From contig QMWL02000018.1 of assembly GCA_003661605.2 (NCBI GenBank), positions 1-10,493 of the forward strand: 10,493 bases of DNA. Direction: 5' to 3'. Below are positions 1 to 7,003 of the stretch, piece after piece. Below the pieces are notes generated by a model, which saw only the letters and a program-made list of their open reading frames with translations, was not told the DNA's origin and did not search any database. Made by a program: the position numbers and the translations under genes. Position 1 is the first letter of the stretch. Every line of letters begins with the position of its first letter. The DNA is from an archaeon (GTDB lineage Archaea > Thermoproteota > QMWL01).

Positions 1-1
1 A

Positions 2-763
2 CCGCTGTCAGTATTCCTGTGGTTTGTTCTCGAGAGCCTCCGCGAGATTCATGACATAAATATCAGCGATGAGGAGCTTGACCTCATACTACTGGAGACG
101 CAGCACATACTACATATAGAGGACTTCCTGGTCACCTATATCAAGTGGAGAGATCGTATTAACATTGACAGAATCGAGGCTGTGCTACGCGCACTTCATT
201 CTCCCATCACCGCCATTAAGGTCCCTAAGAGACCTGAGGAAATCGTAAAACCCCCAATAGAGGAGTTGTGCATACTAGGTAACCTAGGGTTCAGCGTAGA
301 ATCCATAGTTTCCATAGCTTACGCAGGCGAGTACGCAGATGCTGCTTTCCTAATAATCATGCTGGGACGTCCTCGGCTTACCGGCGTCCTAATACGCAGT
401 ATAATAGAATTCTGGCTTAAGGGCCTGCTGATCGAGCACCTACGTAATCGTGCGTTTAGGGGCCAGGTTGAGGAAAGAGCATACAGGGACAGGTATAGCT
501 GCTCCGTGGCTACGCTTGTAAAGCTTCTAGAAGATCTAAGGAGAACTTGCGGGTTAGAACCCGCAGATCTAGTAGGTTCGGCTATCATGCGGCCAGAGTC
601 TTTTGAGAAGGAATTAGGCATTCGGCTTCGGCTTCCCAAAGTAAGGCTAGAAGACATGCTATACTGGCTAGCGGAGTGGGCTGTCTTCCCCCGGGATTTA
701 GGCTTAGCTCAGTACATCAGAGACCTATGGAGGCGGCTATGTGTGTGCATGGTGACGTCATAA
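2..763 (+). CDS. Hypothetical helical protein, 5' end outside the window
   Basis: The reading frame is open from base 2 with no stop, so the gene starts upstream of the window; 253 codons are visible before the TAA at 761-763. An internal GTG at 182 could serve as a start, but the upstream in-frame sequence (for example LESLREIHDINISDEELDL) looks like ordinary protein, so truncation by the window edge is the better reading. The visible part is rich in Leu, Ile, Arg and Glu and probably mostly alpha-helical. I see no catalytic motif, signal peptide or clear membrane segment. Its last 25 bases overlap the next gene, which suggests translational coupling. I do not recognise the family and assign no function. 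Confidence 0.6.
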   Translation, partial: PLSVFLWFVLESLREIHDINISDEELDLILLETQHILHIEDFLVTYIKWRDRINIDRIEAVLRALHSPITAIKVPKRPEEIVKPPIEELCILGNLGFSVESIVSIAYAGEYADAAFLIIMLGRPRLTGVLIRSIIEFWLKGLLIEHLRNRAFRGQVEERAYRDRYSCSVATLVKLLEDLRRTCGLEPADLVGSAIMRPESFEKELGIRLRLPKVRLEDMLYWLAEWAVFPRDLGLAQYIRDLWRRLCVCMVTS

Positions 764-1029
764 AGAGTTTCCTGCGTCAAATTTGGCACTCTGAGGCGCT
801 TGACGTGCTTCTCGACAGGCTCATCCAGCTCAGCGATATACTTCTGCTGGGTCTGCTCAGCGCAATAGAAAATACTGCCAGAAGCAGGCTGTGGAGAGTT
901 GATGAAGAGGCTTGGGAGAGGTGGATGAAATACATACGAGAGGGAGAGCTGTACTACGCCAGTCAGAAGATAAGAGCCCTGGATATCCTACGAAGAAAAC
1001 AGATAAAACGAAGACGTGATCATCTCTGA
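739..1029 (+). CDS. Hypothetical small helical protein (96 aa)
   Basis: This 96-residue protein starts at ATG 739, which has GGAGG at 729-733 five bases upstream. The same frame is open further up (ATG 727, GTG 676), but those starts lack a good ribosome site and overlap the previous gene more. The start lies inside the end of the preceding gene (25-base overlap in another frame), so the two are probably one transcript and may work together. The sequence reads as two or three helices with a very basic tail (RRKQIKRRRDHL), which might bind nucleic acid or an acidic partner; that is inference from composition only. No known family was recognised. Confidence 0.55.
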   Translation: MCVHGDVIKSFLRQIWHSEALDVLLDRLIQLSDILLLGLLSAIENTARSRLWRVDEEAWERWMKYIREGELYYASQKIRALDILRRKQIKRRRDHL

Positions 1030-1150
1030 TACTCGCGAACTTATGCGCCGAGTTCTAGGATATAGAACGATTGACTAGAGCGGCGGCAGGGGCAGGTAAG
1101 GGGATGAGAGCGGCAGGCCCCGTAGCTCAGGGGTTGCATCCCCGTCTCAC

Positions 1151-1160
1151 AAAGTTTATA
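1151..1160 (+). promoter_or_regulatory. Archaeal BRE/TATA-like promoter
   Basis: The ten bases AAAGTTTATA match an archaeal BRE plus box A and stand out in a GC-rich gap (1030-1283) that has no convincing gene. A start site about 25 bases downstream, near 1183-1187, would leave a leader of roughly 100 bases before the gene at 1284. That leader holds GGAGG at 1204-1208 and short frames from GTG 1214 (16 codons) and ATG 1218 (17 codons). No operator was recognised. Confidence 0.45.
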
Positions 1161-1283
1161 CCGCCCCTATACGATGGTGCTGCCGCCCTACATAGGGAGG
1201 TAAGGAGGGGTACGTGTATGCCTGCCTCACGCCCGGGGGAAGCGCGCTCGGCCATCTACAGTAGAACTTGAGGGGGTGATTGT

Positions 1284-2174
1284 GTGCCCTTTATGACGCT
1301 GGGATCCCTATCGGGAGTGCCCAGGTTCACCTTACTCCTTGAGCCTCGTGAGACTCAAGAGACCTTCAGGAAGTGGGGCCTGAAGTGGCGGGTGATAAAG
1401 CGTGAGCTCAGGCCAGCGGAGAACGTTAGAGACTACCTGAACGTCCAGCTAAGAGCCGTGGTGCAGAGAGTTAGGCTCCCCGAGAAGTTCGATCCGGAGG
1501 AGGTTATCCGCAGAATACACGGGCATGTATGGGAGCGCCTGCAGGAGGATGAGCAGCTGAGGGAGCTGCTAACAAAACTTGAGAGAAGTAAGGGGAAGCG
1601 CGATTCCATCAGAGCTCTAGTCTCCCTATTCGAGATCATAGACCACTGGTGTGATCCGCAGAAGTTCGTAGAGGCCGATGCCCTCGCTTTCATGAGTTCA
1701 GACCTAGACCTCTCCTTCTTCGTGGAGAACGCGCGCTTTTACAGGATTATGAAGGCGTACACCACGACCTGCCTCATGATAGTGCGCAGAAAGGCTCCCT
1801 GGCTCAGAACCGATAGAGCGAGGTCCATATTTACGCTCTTTAGAAGGCGCTTTGAAGATCTCAAGAACGAGCTATCCCACGTGCTAGACCACTTTGAGCC
1901 CTTGCTGTTCAGCTGGATGGCTCTGCACCTCTACCTGCTGGTCTGCAACGCCTCAACCTACGAGGATATACCGCAGCCCAAGTTCATAAGCCTGAAGAGC
2001 GTCGAGCGCTCCGAGTACCAGCGCCTCCTATCGGAGTTCCTATCAAACCTAGACAGCGCCACCTGCTTCTTCATGGAGAGGTGCCCGGAGCTGTTCACCG
2101 TCAGCATAAACCTTGAAAACCCGGTCGCGAGAATGATGAGGAACATCTTGGTCGCTGAGGTGATCTCGCCATGA
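1284..2174 (+). CDS. Hypothetical helical protein upstream of a PIN nuclease
   Basis: A 296-residue protein starting at GTG 1284, three bases after GGTGAT (1275-1280); the same short spacing occurs before the gene ending at 3380. ATG 1293, in the same frame, is an alternative. The protein looks soluble and mainly helical, with many Arg, Glu and Leu residues and a central aromatic stretch (residues about 195-225). I see no catalytic motif and do not recognise the family. Its TGA stop at 2172-2174 overlaps an ATG at 2171 in the pattern ATGA, and its end carries the strong ribosome site of the next gene, so the two are almost certainly co-translated. By position it could be a partner or antitoxin of the PIN protein, but it does not resemble the usual short RHH, AbrB or MazE-type antitoxins. 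Confidence 0.7.
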   Translation: MPFMTLGSLSGVPRFTLLLEPRETQETFRKWGLKWRVIKRELRPAENVRDYLNVQLRAVVQRVRLPEKFDPEEVIRRIHGHVWERLQEDEQLRELLTKLERSKGKRDSIRALVSLFEIIDHWCDPQKFVEADALAFMSSDLDLSFFVENARFYRIMKAYTTTCLMIVRRKAPWLRTDRARSIFTLFRRRFEDLKNELSHVLDHFEPLLFSWMALHLYLLVCNASTYEDIPQPKFISLKSVERSEYQRLLSEFLSNLDSATCFFMERCPELFTVSINLENPVARMMRNILVAEVISP

Positions 2175-2194
2175 CCGAGTGCGCTTTTTTCTAG
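2157..2194 (+). promoter_or_regulatory. Strong ribosome site, out-of-frame ATG and U UUU UUC slippery heptamer
   Basis: GAGGTGAT (2157-2164) lies six bases before ATG 2171, an ideal archaeal start, and this ATG overlaps the upstream stop as ATGA. Its frame reads M-T-E-C-A-F-F and ends at TAG 2192-2194. The heptamer T TTT TTC (2185-2191) sits immediately before that stop and is in register for -1 slippage. Slipping back one base gives MTECAFFLDTSVLL, which runs straight into the PIN domain. One extra T in the run of six would do the same. The in-frame GTG 2179 is 14 bases from the ribosome site, further than usual. Confidence 0.5.
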
Positions 2195-2922
2195 ACACAT
2201 CCGTGTTGCTAGCCCGGCTCTTTGAGGAGTTCAAGAGCCGGATCCAGAAGTTCCAGAGGAACGTTAAGGAGCACTCTCTACAATGCCTTGTATCATCCTC
2301 GGTAGCTGAGGAGGGCGAGAGCAGGCTGAACGAGGTTATCAACTTCGTGGGAGGAGTGCTACGCGAACTTGTCATCGCGTTTAAAGCTAGATCCGTGACT
2401 GCCCAGGTATCCATTGATAGACTAGAGCTCAGGCGGAGCGATGCCCTATTCTTCGAGCAGTTCTTCATGGACAAGTTCCGCCAGATCACGAGGACCGGTC
2501 GAAGAGATGGCCTCATCAGGCGGTTAAGAGAGGTCGAGGTGGCAATCATCCAGCTGTTCGAGGAGAGGATGCTGGGCAGAGAGAGCATACTGCTAGGCGA
2601 GCTAATGCGGGAGATAACCACCGAGGTGATACGGGTCAGCCATGACCTCAAGAGCAGGTACAGGCAGATACTGTCCGATTATGAATATATTGAGATAGCA
2701 CCTGACCCCGCCCTGCTGGAGAAAGCGAAGAAGCTGGGCCTGGCCAGCCCAGGGGACGCGGACCATATCGCATCAGCAGCGACCTACGCCCACCAAGAGG
2801 GGGTCAGGGTCGTCTTTGTATCCCTTGACTACAAGGACATAGTCAGCAGGAGCCATGAGATAAGGAGAGAGCTGAACGTGCACTGCTCAGATCCCCTATA
2901 CGCCATATACCACTGCACCTGA
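2179..2922 (+). CDS. PIN-domain nuclease with a large helical insert
   Basis: From GTG 2179 this is 247 residues; 250 if translation starts at ATG 2171 and shifts -1. The PIN signature is clear. FLDTSVLL at the N-terminus carries the first metal-binding Asp (D6). SSSVAEE supplies the second acidic position (E44 or E45). PGDADHIASA (residues 191-200) carries the third (D193/D195), and VSLDYKD carries a fourth Asp (D217). PIN proteins are metal-dependent ribonucleases, often VapC-type toxins of about 130-150 residues. This one is longer because residues about 50-170 form a basic helical insert between the second and third acidic motifs. Its immediate neighbour is the unknown 296-residue gene, not a standard antitoxin. 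A toxin role or an RNA-processing role are both possible; the PIN fold is sure, the target is not. Confidence 0.8.
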   Translation: MRFFLDTSVLLARLFEEFKSRIQKFQRNVKEHSLQCLVSSSVAEEGESRLNEVINFVGGVLRELVIAFKARSVTAQVSIDRLELRRSDALFFEQFFMDKFRQITRTGRRDGLIRRLREVEVAIIQLFEERMLGRESILLGELMREITTEVIRVSHDLKSRYRQILSDYEYIEIAPDPALLEKAKKLGLASPGDADHIASAATYAHQEGVRVVFVSLDYKDIVSRSHEIRRELNVHCSDPLYAIYHCT

Positions 2923-3250
2923 GTTAGCTAGCGGTAACCATCTCTTAAGCGCCTCTCTCACGATCTCGCTGATGGGTGCATCAGCTTACCTCGCCATGAC
3001 ATCCCTTATCCTGCTCAGATGCGCCTCGCCTAACTCGCTCATGTGCTTTGAGAGCAGGCGCTCCGGAGGATGGCCTTCAGCACAGAATGCCAGGCTCGCG
3101 AGGATCACTGCATGCGAGCCCGAAGGCCCTAAGGATGGCTATCATGCGCTCGATGAACTCCCTGACCTCGCCCACACTCCGGCAGTGCTGGGTCTCCTGC
3201 CAGAGGAACTCAAGGGCGTCTAGGAAGCCCCGGATGTGGTGGCCCCTCAT
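2896..3250 (-). pseudogene. Broken gene ending in a ribbon-helix-helix-like segment
   Basis: Read on the minus strand, ATG 3250 (after GGTGGTG-like sequence) begins MRGHHIRGFLDALEF and stays open to TGA 3077-3079. The neighbouring frame, open from 3138 down, reads HAVILASLAFCAEGHPPERL and then HLSRIRDVMAR, hits TAA at 2986-2988, and continues in the same frame with ADAPISEIVREALKRWLPL to TAG 2896-2898. The last segment resembles helix B of CopG/RHH DNA-binding proteins, and HLSRIRDVMAR fits helix A. One frameshift around 3110-3140 plus one nonsense change (for example TAC or TAT to TAA) would join the pieces. The end overlaps the convergent PIN gene by 27 bases. The alternative is an unrelated short frame at 3077-3379. 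The RHH assignment rests on a short match. Confidence 0.4.
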
Positions 3251-3379
3251 GCCCACACCACCCGGAAGACCGCTCAGGCCCGGCGGCCTAAAAGACCCCC
3301 CAGGCACACGTACAGCCCGATCCGGGAGAAAGGGCTTAGTGAATCTTCCAAGATCCTCGGTGGACTGTTTAATACACAT

Positions 3380-3670
3380 TCATAAAGCTCTCTTTGCCTC
3401 TGATAAGGCCCTTCGGCAGTTATTAATCAATTGCCTCCAAGGGTTAGGATCCCATCGTGGCTTTTCATGAGTTTCCAAAAGGTTGTAGAAAAGTTGATCA
3501 ATCGTGAAGTATTTTATCACGGCCTCCGCCTCTCTGAGGTAATATTCTGCTCGCTCTATATCTAGCGAGGGAAGAAATACTGCAAATGCCTCTATCCACC
3601 CGACATTTACTATGCACTCATGCAAGCGGGCGGCGCCGCGGGCCGCGCCGCCCGCGTCTCCGAGGGCCAT
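3380..3670 (-). CDS. Small helical protein downstream of the DndC-like gene
   Basis: A 96-residue protein starting at ATG 3668-3670, three bases after AGGTGAT. That ribosome site overlaps the stop of the DndC-like gene, so this is very likely the third gene of the helicase/sulfurtransferase operon. The first 15 codons (GDAGGAARGAAR) lie on an extremely GC-rich hairpin and look unlike the rest. From about residue 16 (LHECIVNVGW) it looks like a normal helical protein with many Ala, Glu and Arg residues. It could be a small HEPN-like or accessory protein, but I do not see the HEPN Rx4-6H motif, so I do not claim that family. A TTG at residue 16 could be an alternative start if the hairpin region is not translated. 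Function unknown. Confidence 0.6.
   Translation of the reverse strand: MALGDAGGAARGAARLHECIVNVGWIEAFAVFLPSLDIERAEYYLREAEAVIKYFTIDQLFYNLLETHEKPRWDPNPWRQLINNCRRALSEAKRAL
3626..3655. repeat. Perfect 11-bp GC-only inverted repeat
   Basis: GCGGGCGGCGC (3626-3636) is followed by an 8-base loop (3637-3644) and its exact reverse complement GCGCCGCCCGC (3645-3655). Every paired base is G or C, inside an AT-rich operon. In the minus-strand transcript the hairpin begins about 15 bases after the ATG at 3668-3670. It could shape initiation at that gene, mark an RNA-processing site, or be a small inserted palindrome. It has no T-tract, so it is not a classic terminator. Confidence 0.8.
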
Positions 3671-3678
3671 CAGATCAC

Positions 3679-4983
3679 CTACACGAATGACTGTAAACGC
3701 ATGAGCATCCTATTTATTCTATTAAAAGCGTCGCGATCCAGTTTCTTAAGCTCTTTTAAAGCCCATACGTCATCTCTAAGTAGTTCAATTTTCACATTAC
3801 GTGCTCTTTCAGAGCCATCAAGGCTCACTATTATATCATACGCCTTTTCGGCATTCACTTTAAATAATAGGTCTCTTAGAGAAATTCCGTGCACAGGTGT
3901 CTTCAACGCGAGACCATATAATAATCTCCGGTTGGTGATGTTGTCAATGACTCTAAACACATTCAACACGAGGGCTTTTCCGACGTCATTCAAAGGCCCT
4001 AACCTGCTATAGCCCCTTCTCTTTACTTGCCTAAGTTTAGGCGTATTTGAAATACACATTAACAATTCACGTGCCGATAATAAGGCTTTTAAATGCTCTG
4101 GTGAGCCAATATCAATCAGCGACGTTTTTATTTGTTTAGCTGCATCAATAGCTGCCAATAGGCCAAAATGCTTCTTTGACACAGTACAGTACCAACACCC
4201 GAATCTAGCATGTGTTCTATACCTTTCCGCTAATTCGTCTGAGGAGAAGTACAACGCTCTAAGTATGGCATATCCATTAAATTCACGTATTATAGACGCA
4301 TCAGCCCAAGGAGGTGTTAACCGCTCGAGTAAACGCCATACATGTTCCTCTCTTAAAAAGCGAAGGGGCGCTATCTTGATAACATTTCTCAAGTCTGTTT
4401 CTAATAAATGCGACTCAATAACGTTCATAGGATCAGCTGTTGCGACACTTCTACCTCTTTTTTTCAAAGCCCCAGATCGCCATTTAGACTCATCCTCGCG
4501 CGTGCCTACTAAAAGCACAATAGGCTTTTTCTCATCATATTCCTTGATGATGATTCTCAACGCTTTCCGTGTAGGAAGTATCTTAAGTAGCATAACACAC
4601 CAACGGAACTTATAGTTAGGCACCGGGTAGCCCCTAATTATCATTCTCCAATAGAAGGTATCTACAATAGTTGGTTCCGTACGAATAAATGAGGCGTCAT
4701 ATCCCATATCCTCAATATATTCGCGTGCTTTTGTTCCTGTGATAAGAGCTAGCTCGCGGAGGAAGGGTATTTCACCTAATGTGTCATTGTACAATATGTA
4801 GATGCAATCACACGTACATGATTCTTTATGTTTACTGAGAAAGTCGATAATGAGATGTAGCAGTAATGTGGAGTCTTTCCCGCCTGAGAATGCTATTACC
4901 CACGGTATATTAGGGTAATGTCGGTTGATGTACGTGAGAGCTCTTTCTACCTGTTCTAACGCTAAGAGGTGCATACCACTCAT
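3679..4983 (-). CDS. dndC-like: DndC-like phosphorothioation sulfurtransferase (PP-loop ATPase)
   Basis: A 434-residue protein from ATG 4983, chosen because GGGAGGAG sits six bases upstream; ATG 5001 in the same frame lacks such a site. The PP-loop SGGKDST is at residues 33-39. Further motifs follow: YNDT (65-68), FRWC (126-129), GTREDES (160-166), GCWYC (262-266) and RRGYSRLGP (322-330). These match, in order, the landmarks of DndC and related PAPS-reductase-like enzymes. In the Dnd system DndC activates the DNA backbone with ATP and carries an Fe-S cluster used in swapping a phosphate oxygen for sulfur. Cys129, Cys263 and Cys266 are cluster candidates; a fourth is not obvious, though a Cys-rich patch (SCTCDC) is at 55-60. 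It sits 25 bases after the helicase gene. A PAPS reductase of sulfate assimilation is the alternative; the C-terminal motif and the helicase/nuclease context favour DndC. Confidence 0.82.
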   Translation of the reverse strand: MSGMHLLALEQVERALTYINRHYPNIPWVIAFSGGKDSTLLLHLIIDFLSKHKESCTCDCIYILYNDTLGEIPFLRELALITGTKAREYIEDMGYDASFIRTEPTIVDTFYWRMIIRGYPVPNYKFRWCVMLLKILPTRKALRIIIKEYDEKKPIVLLVGTREDESKWRSGALKKRGRSVATADPMNVIESHLLETDLRNVIKIAPLRFLREEHVWRLLERLTPPWADASIIREFNGYAILRALYFSSDELAERYRTHARFGCWYCTVSKKHFGLLAAIDAAKQIKTSLIDIGSPEHLKALLSARELLMCISNTPKLRQVKRRGYSRLGPLNDVGKALVLNVFRVIDNITNRRLLYGLALKTPVHGISLRDLLFKVNAEKAYDIIVSLDGSERARNVKIELLRDDVWALKELKKLDRDAFNRINRMLMRLQSFV

Positions 4984-5008
4984 GTGTTTCTCCTCCCGCA
5001 TGAAGTAA

Positions 5009-6916
5009 CTATATACATCTCAAGATAAATCTTCCGGCGTTCGCGTGCTCTTTCATTCTTTCAAACATCTCACCGATGCGCCTAATACAGGTGATGTGCT
5101 GTCTCCCAAATTCTCTCGCTAATATCTCGCGGAAGTGCCGATTCTCAGAGATATTATAAAGTGATTCTATCATCATATCAACATTTCCAACAACTATCTC
5201 AAAAAGCGAGTGTCTACTTAACCCTACAACTAATTGGAGTGGATCCTGCACTATAAATGTTCTTTTTCCAGAGCTGATCCACGCGCTCTTAGGCAATTCA
5301 TGTACTACGATAGGAGCCTCATTCCCCAGATATGAAGCTATAGTCTTACTGGTGATAGCAGCTGTGATGGCCTTTTTTGGCAATTTTAATTTATCGTGAA
5401 TCTTAGATAGAACATGCAGGGCGTGGTCTTTAACATCATGTATCTGCGTATACATTGAGAGGGTCACGGTAGGTTTGCCTATGATTAAGTCATAGCACAG
5501 CTTTCCCATGTTTCCAAAGCTTTCCTTGCAAATGTCAAGTAATAATTCACGGTAATCGGCTCTCAACTTATATATCATTAGTGTGGTAACTACAGACGAG
5601 ACCACGCAAGGTGCGATATAATCAGGATGAAGAAGCCCAGAACGCCAAGGCCTTCTTACATCGAGAATTATCGCAGGCCTTCCTTCCTCTAATGCATTTT
5701 CAAAACTACTAATCGTTCTCTCTATACACCGATGATTACTTTCTAGACTGATTTGCTTCATGATCCTCTCGATCTGCCCAAAAAATTCATGTCCTATGAG
5801 ATCATACAGCTTTTTCAAAAATCTAACCTTACTATGTGATTGTGCTTCTTCGGCTCTGAAGTTGATGCCATATCCCCAGTTATAAATGGCCTCACTAAGT
5901 GGTAGTTCCGTTGGATGCGGAAGCCTAAAGGTTACATCTAAAGCCACTTTAGGGACGTCCGCGATGGATTCTAATTCGTCAATAAGCAGCGTTGTTCTCG
6001 CTCCGGCTAGATGTCTTAATGATATGGCCTGATATCTATCCCCCAGCGCTATCAGCGTGTTTAAGACGCCCATATACTTTCTAATGTACGCTTTTAATTG
6101 CCGTATAGATTCTGCCGAAGTAATGACACGTATATATTCCTGAAGAACATGTAAAAGCACGCGTCTACTCTGCACGCTTTCAATCTTAGAAGCCTCATCA
6201 TATATCACATGAATCTCACTCACTCGGCTTATGTCTTCAGGGCGAATTGCTTGAAACGCTGTAGTGAATATAAGATACATACCATTTTGCGCGATAGTCA
6301 GCCATTGCGAGCCTACATTCATTGGCCCTGATCTCCGTATCAGGCGCTCTAATTCATGCAATATGGGCTCGAGAGTGCTTTCTAATGCGTCCTTCAGAAA
6401 GGGATGTACGCTGGTCTCTGATTTTAGAATGGTCTCTATATTTCTCACACTTTCATGACACCATGAAACGGGTGCTATTTTAGACCCTAAGACTTTAATC
6501 CGATATAGAATCTCCGCTACTAGTTGCGGGTCATTCATAAACGGAGGTAATACGTGAGCAAGAATACGTTTGCAACCGGTATAGGCCAGCTCGTTCGTAG
6601 GACCAACATATAGAATAAGTCTGGCTCCGCGCTTGCTTTCATCAAAAGGCCCCTCCCCCTTGCAGGCCAATATATGAAGTGCTTCAGTGACTACTCGCGT
6701 TTTGCCAGTGCCCGGAGGCCCGTATATCACACATGTCTCGCGGTCCTCACTGCTAAGTTCCTCAGCTATCAACTCCCTAGCTCTTTGATAATTTTCGCTA
6801 GGAGAACTTGTAAATCGTATTCGTCCTTTTAATGCATACCACACGAGGGAGGCGTCTACTAATGCCTCGGCAATTGCTATTAGGGGATTATAGCGCATGT
6901 CTGGCGGGGGACTCAT
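5009..6916 (-). CDS. SF1 helicase, UPF1/Dna2-like
   Basis: A 635-residue helicase from ATG 6916; an in-frame TAA directly upstream excludes a longer product, and ATG 6898 is an alternative start. Motifs in order: Walker A GPPGTGKT (66-73), motif Ia-like YVGPTNELAYTG (103-114), motif II YDEAS (239-243), motif III LGDRYQ (291-296), motif IV-like FRLPHP (330-335), motif V-like SKTIASYLGNEAP (523-535) and motif VI LSRHSLFEIVVGN (566-578), with R568 as likely arginine finger. DEAS, GDxxQ and the VGN ending point to the UPF1/Dna2 branch of superfamily 1, which unwinds nucleic acid 5' to 3'. Motif V has Leu where a Gln before Gly is usual. Unlike Dna2 it begins almost at the ATPase core, with no N-terminal nuclease or barrel; those features appear in the divergent gene. 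It leads the operon with the DndC-like gene. Confidence 0.85.
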   Translation of the reverse strand: MSPPPDMRYNPLIAIAEALVDASLVWYALKGRIRFTSSPSENYQRARELIAEELSSEDRETCVIYGPPGTGKTRVVTEALHILACKGEGPFDESKRGARLILYVGPTNELAYTGCKRILAHVLPPFMNDPQLVAEILYRIKVLGSKIAPVSWCHESVRNIETILKSETSVHPFLKDALESTLEPILHELERLIRRSGPMNVGSQWLTIAQNGMYLIFTTAFQAIRPEDISRVSEIHVIYDEASKIESVQSRRVLLHVLQEYIRVITSAESIRQLKAYIRKYMGVLNTLIALGDRYQAISLRHLAGARTTLLIDELESIADVPKVALDVTFRLPHPTELPLSEAIYNWGYGINFRAEEAQSHSKVRFLKKLYDLIGHEFFGQIERIMKQISLESNHRCIERTISSFENALEEGRPAIILDVRRPWRSGLLHPDYIAPCVVSSVVTTLMIYKLRADYRELLLDICKESFGNMGKLCYDLIIGKPTVTLSMYTQIHDVKDHALHVLSKIHDKLKLPKKAITAAITSKTIASYLGNEAPIVVHELPKSAWISSGKRTFIVQDPLQLVVGLSRHSLFEIVVGNVDMMIESLYNISENRHFREILAREFGRQHITCIRRIGEMFERMKEHANAGRFILRCI

Positions 6917-6945
6917 TTATTACCGCCCAATCAGAACTTGAGCTG

Positions 6946-6997
6946 TCCTCCTTAAAGCTTTTTAGATAGCTTCAGCAATATAGATTCTGAAGAGGGG
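6946..6997. promoter_or_regulatory. Divergent promoter region between the helicase and nuclease genes
   Basis: Only 87 bases separate the two divergent starts. An AT-rich, nearly palindromic core (TTAAAGCTTTTTA, 6953-6965) can be read as a box A on both strands. On the plus strand, TTTTTAGATA-like sequence lies about 40-45 bases before ATG 7004, which has its own GAGGGG site (6992-6997) six bases upstream. On the minus strand, AAAAAGCTTTAAG lies about 40 bases before ATG 6916. The layout would let one regulator control both arms. An AGGAGGA on the minus strand (6946-6952) is too far from ATG 6916 to serve it. Confidence 0.45.
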
Positions 6998-7003
6998 CGC
7001 GCA

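Noticed and set aside
1116..1190. A tRNA gene suggested by GGCCCCGTAGCTCAGGGG
   Set aside because: There is no GAGC to close the D-stem, no GTTCGA-type T-loop and no proper anticodon arm. Only the 5' motif fits.
3077..3379. A separate 100-residue minus-strand gene starting at ATG 3379
   Set aside because: Its first 43 residues are Pro/Gly/Arg-rich with no good ribosome site, and its end continues better in the neighbouring frame, so I treat the region as part of a broken gene.
2972..3470. Plus-strand frames of 83 and 140 codons between the PIN gene and the operon
   Set aside because: They have weak starts and protein-unlike composition, and the minus-strand reading shows an RHH-like segment instead.
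3380..3670. A HEPN ribonuclease assignment for the small operon protein
   Set aside because: Length and helical character fit, but no Rx4-6H catalytic motif is seen.
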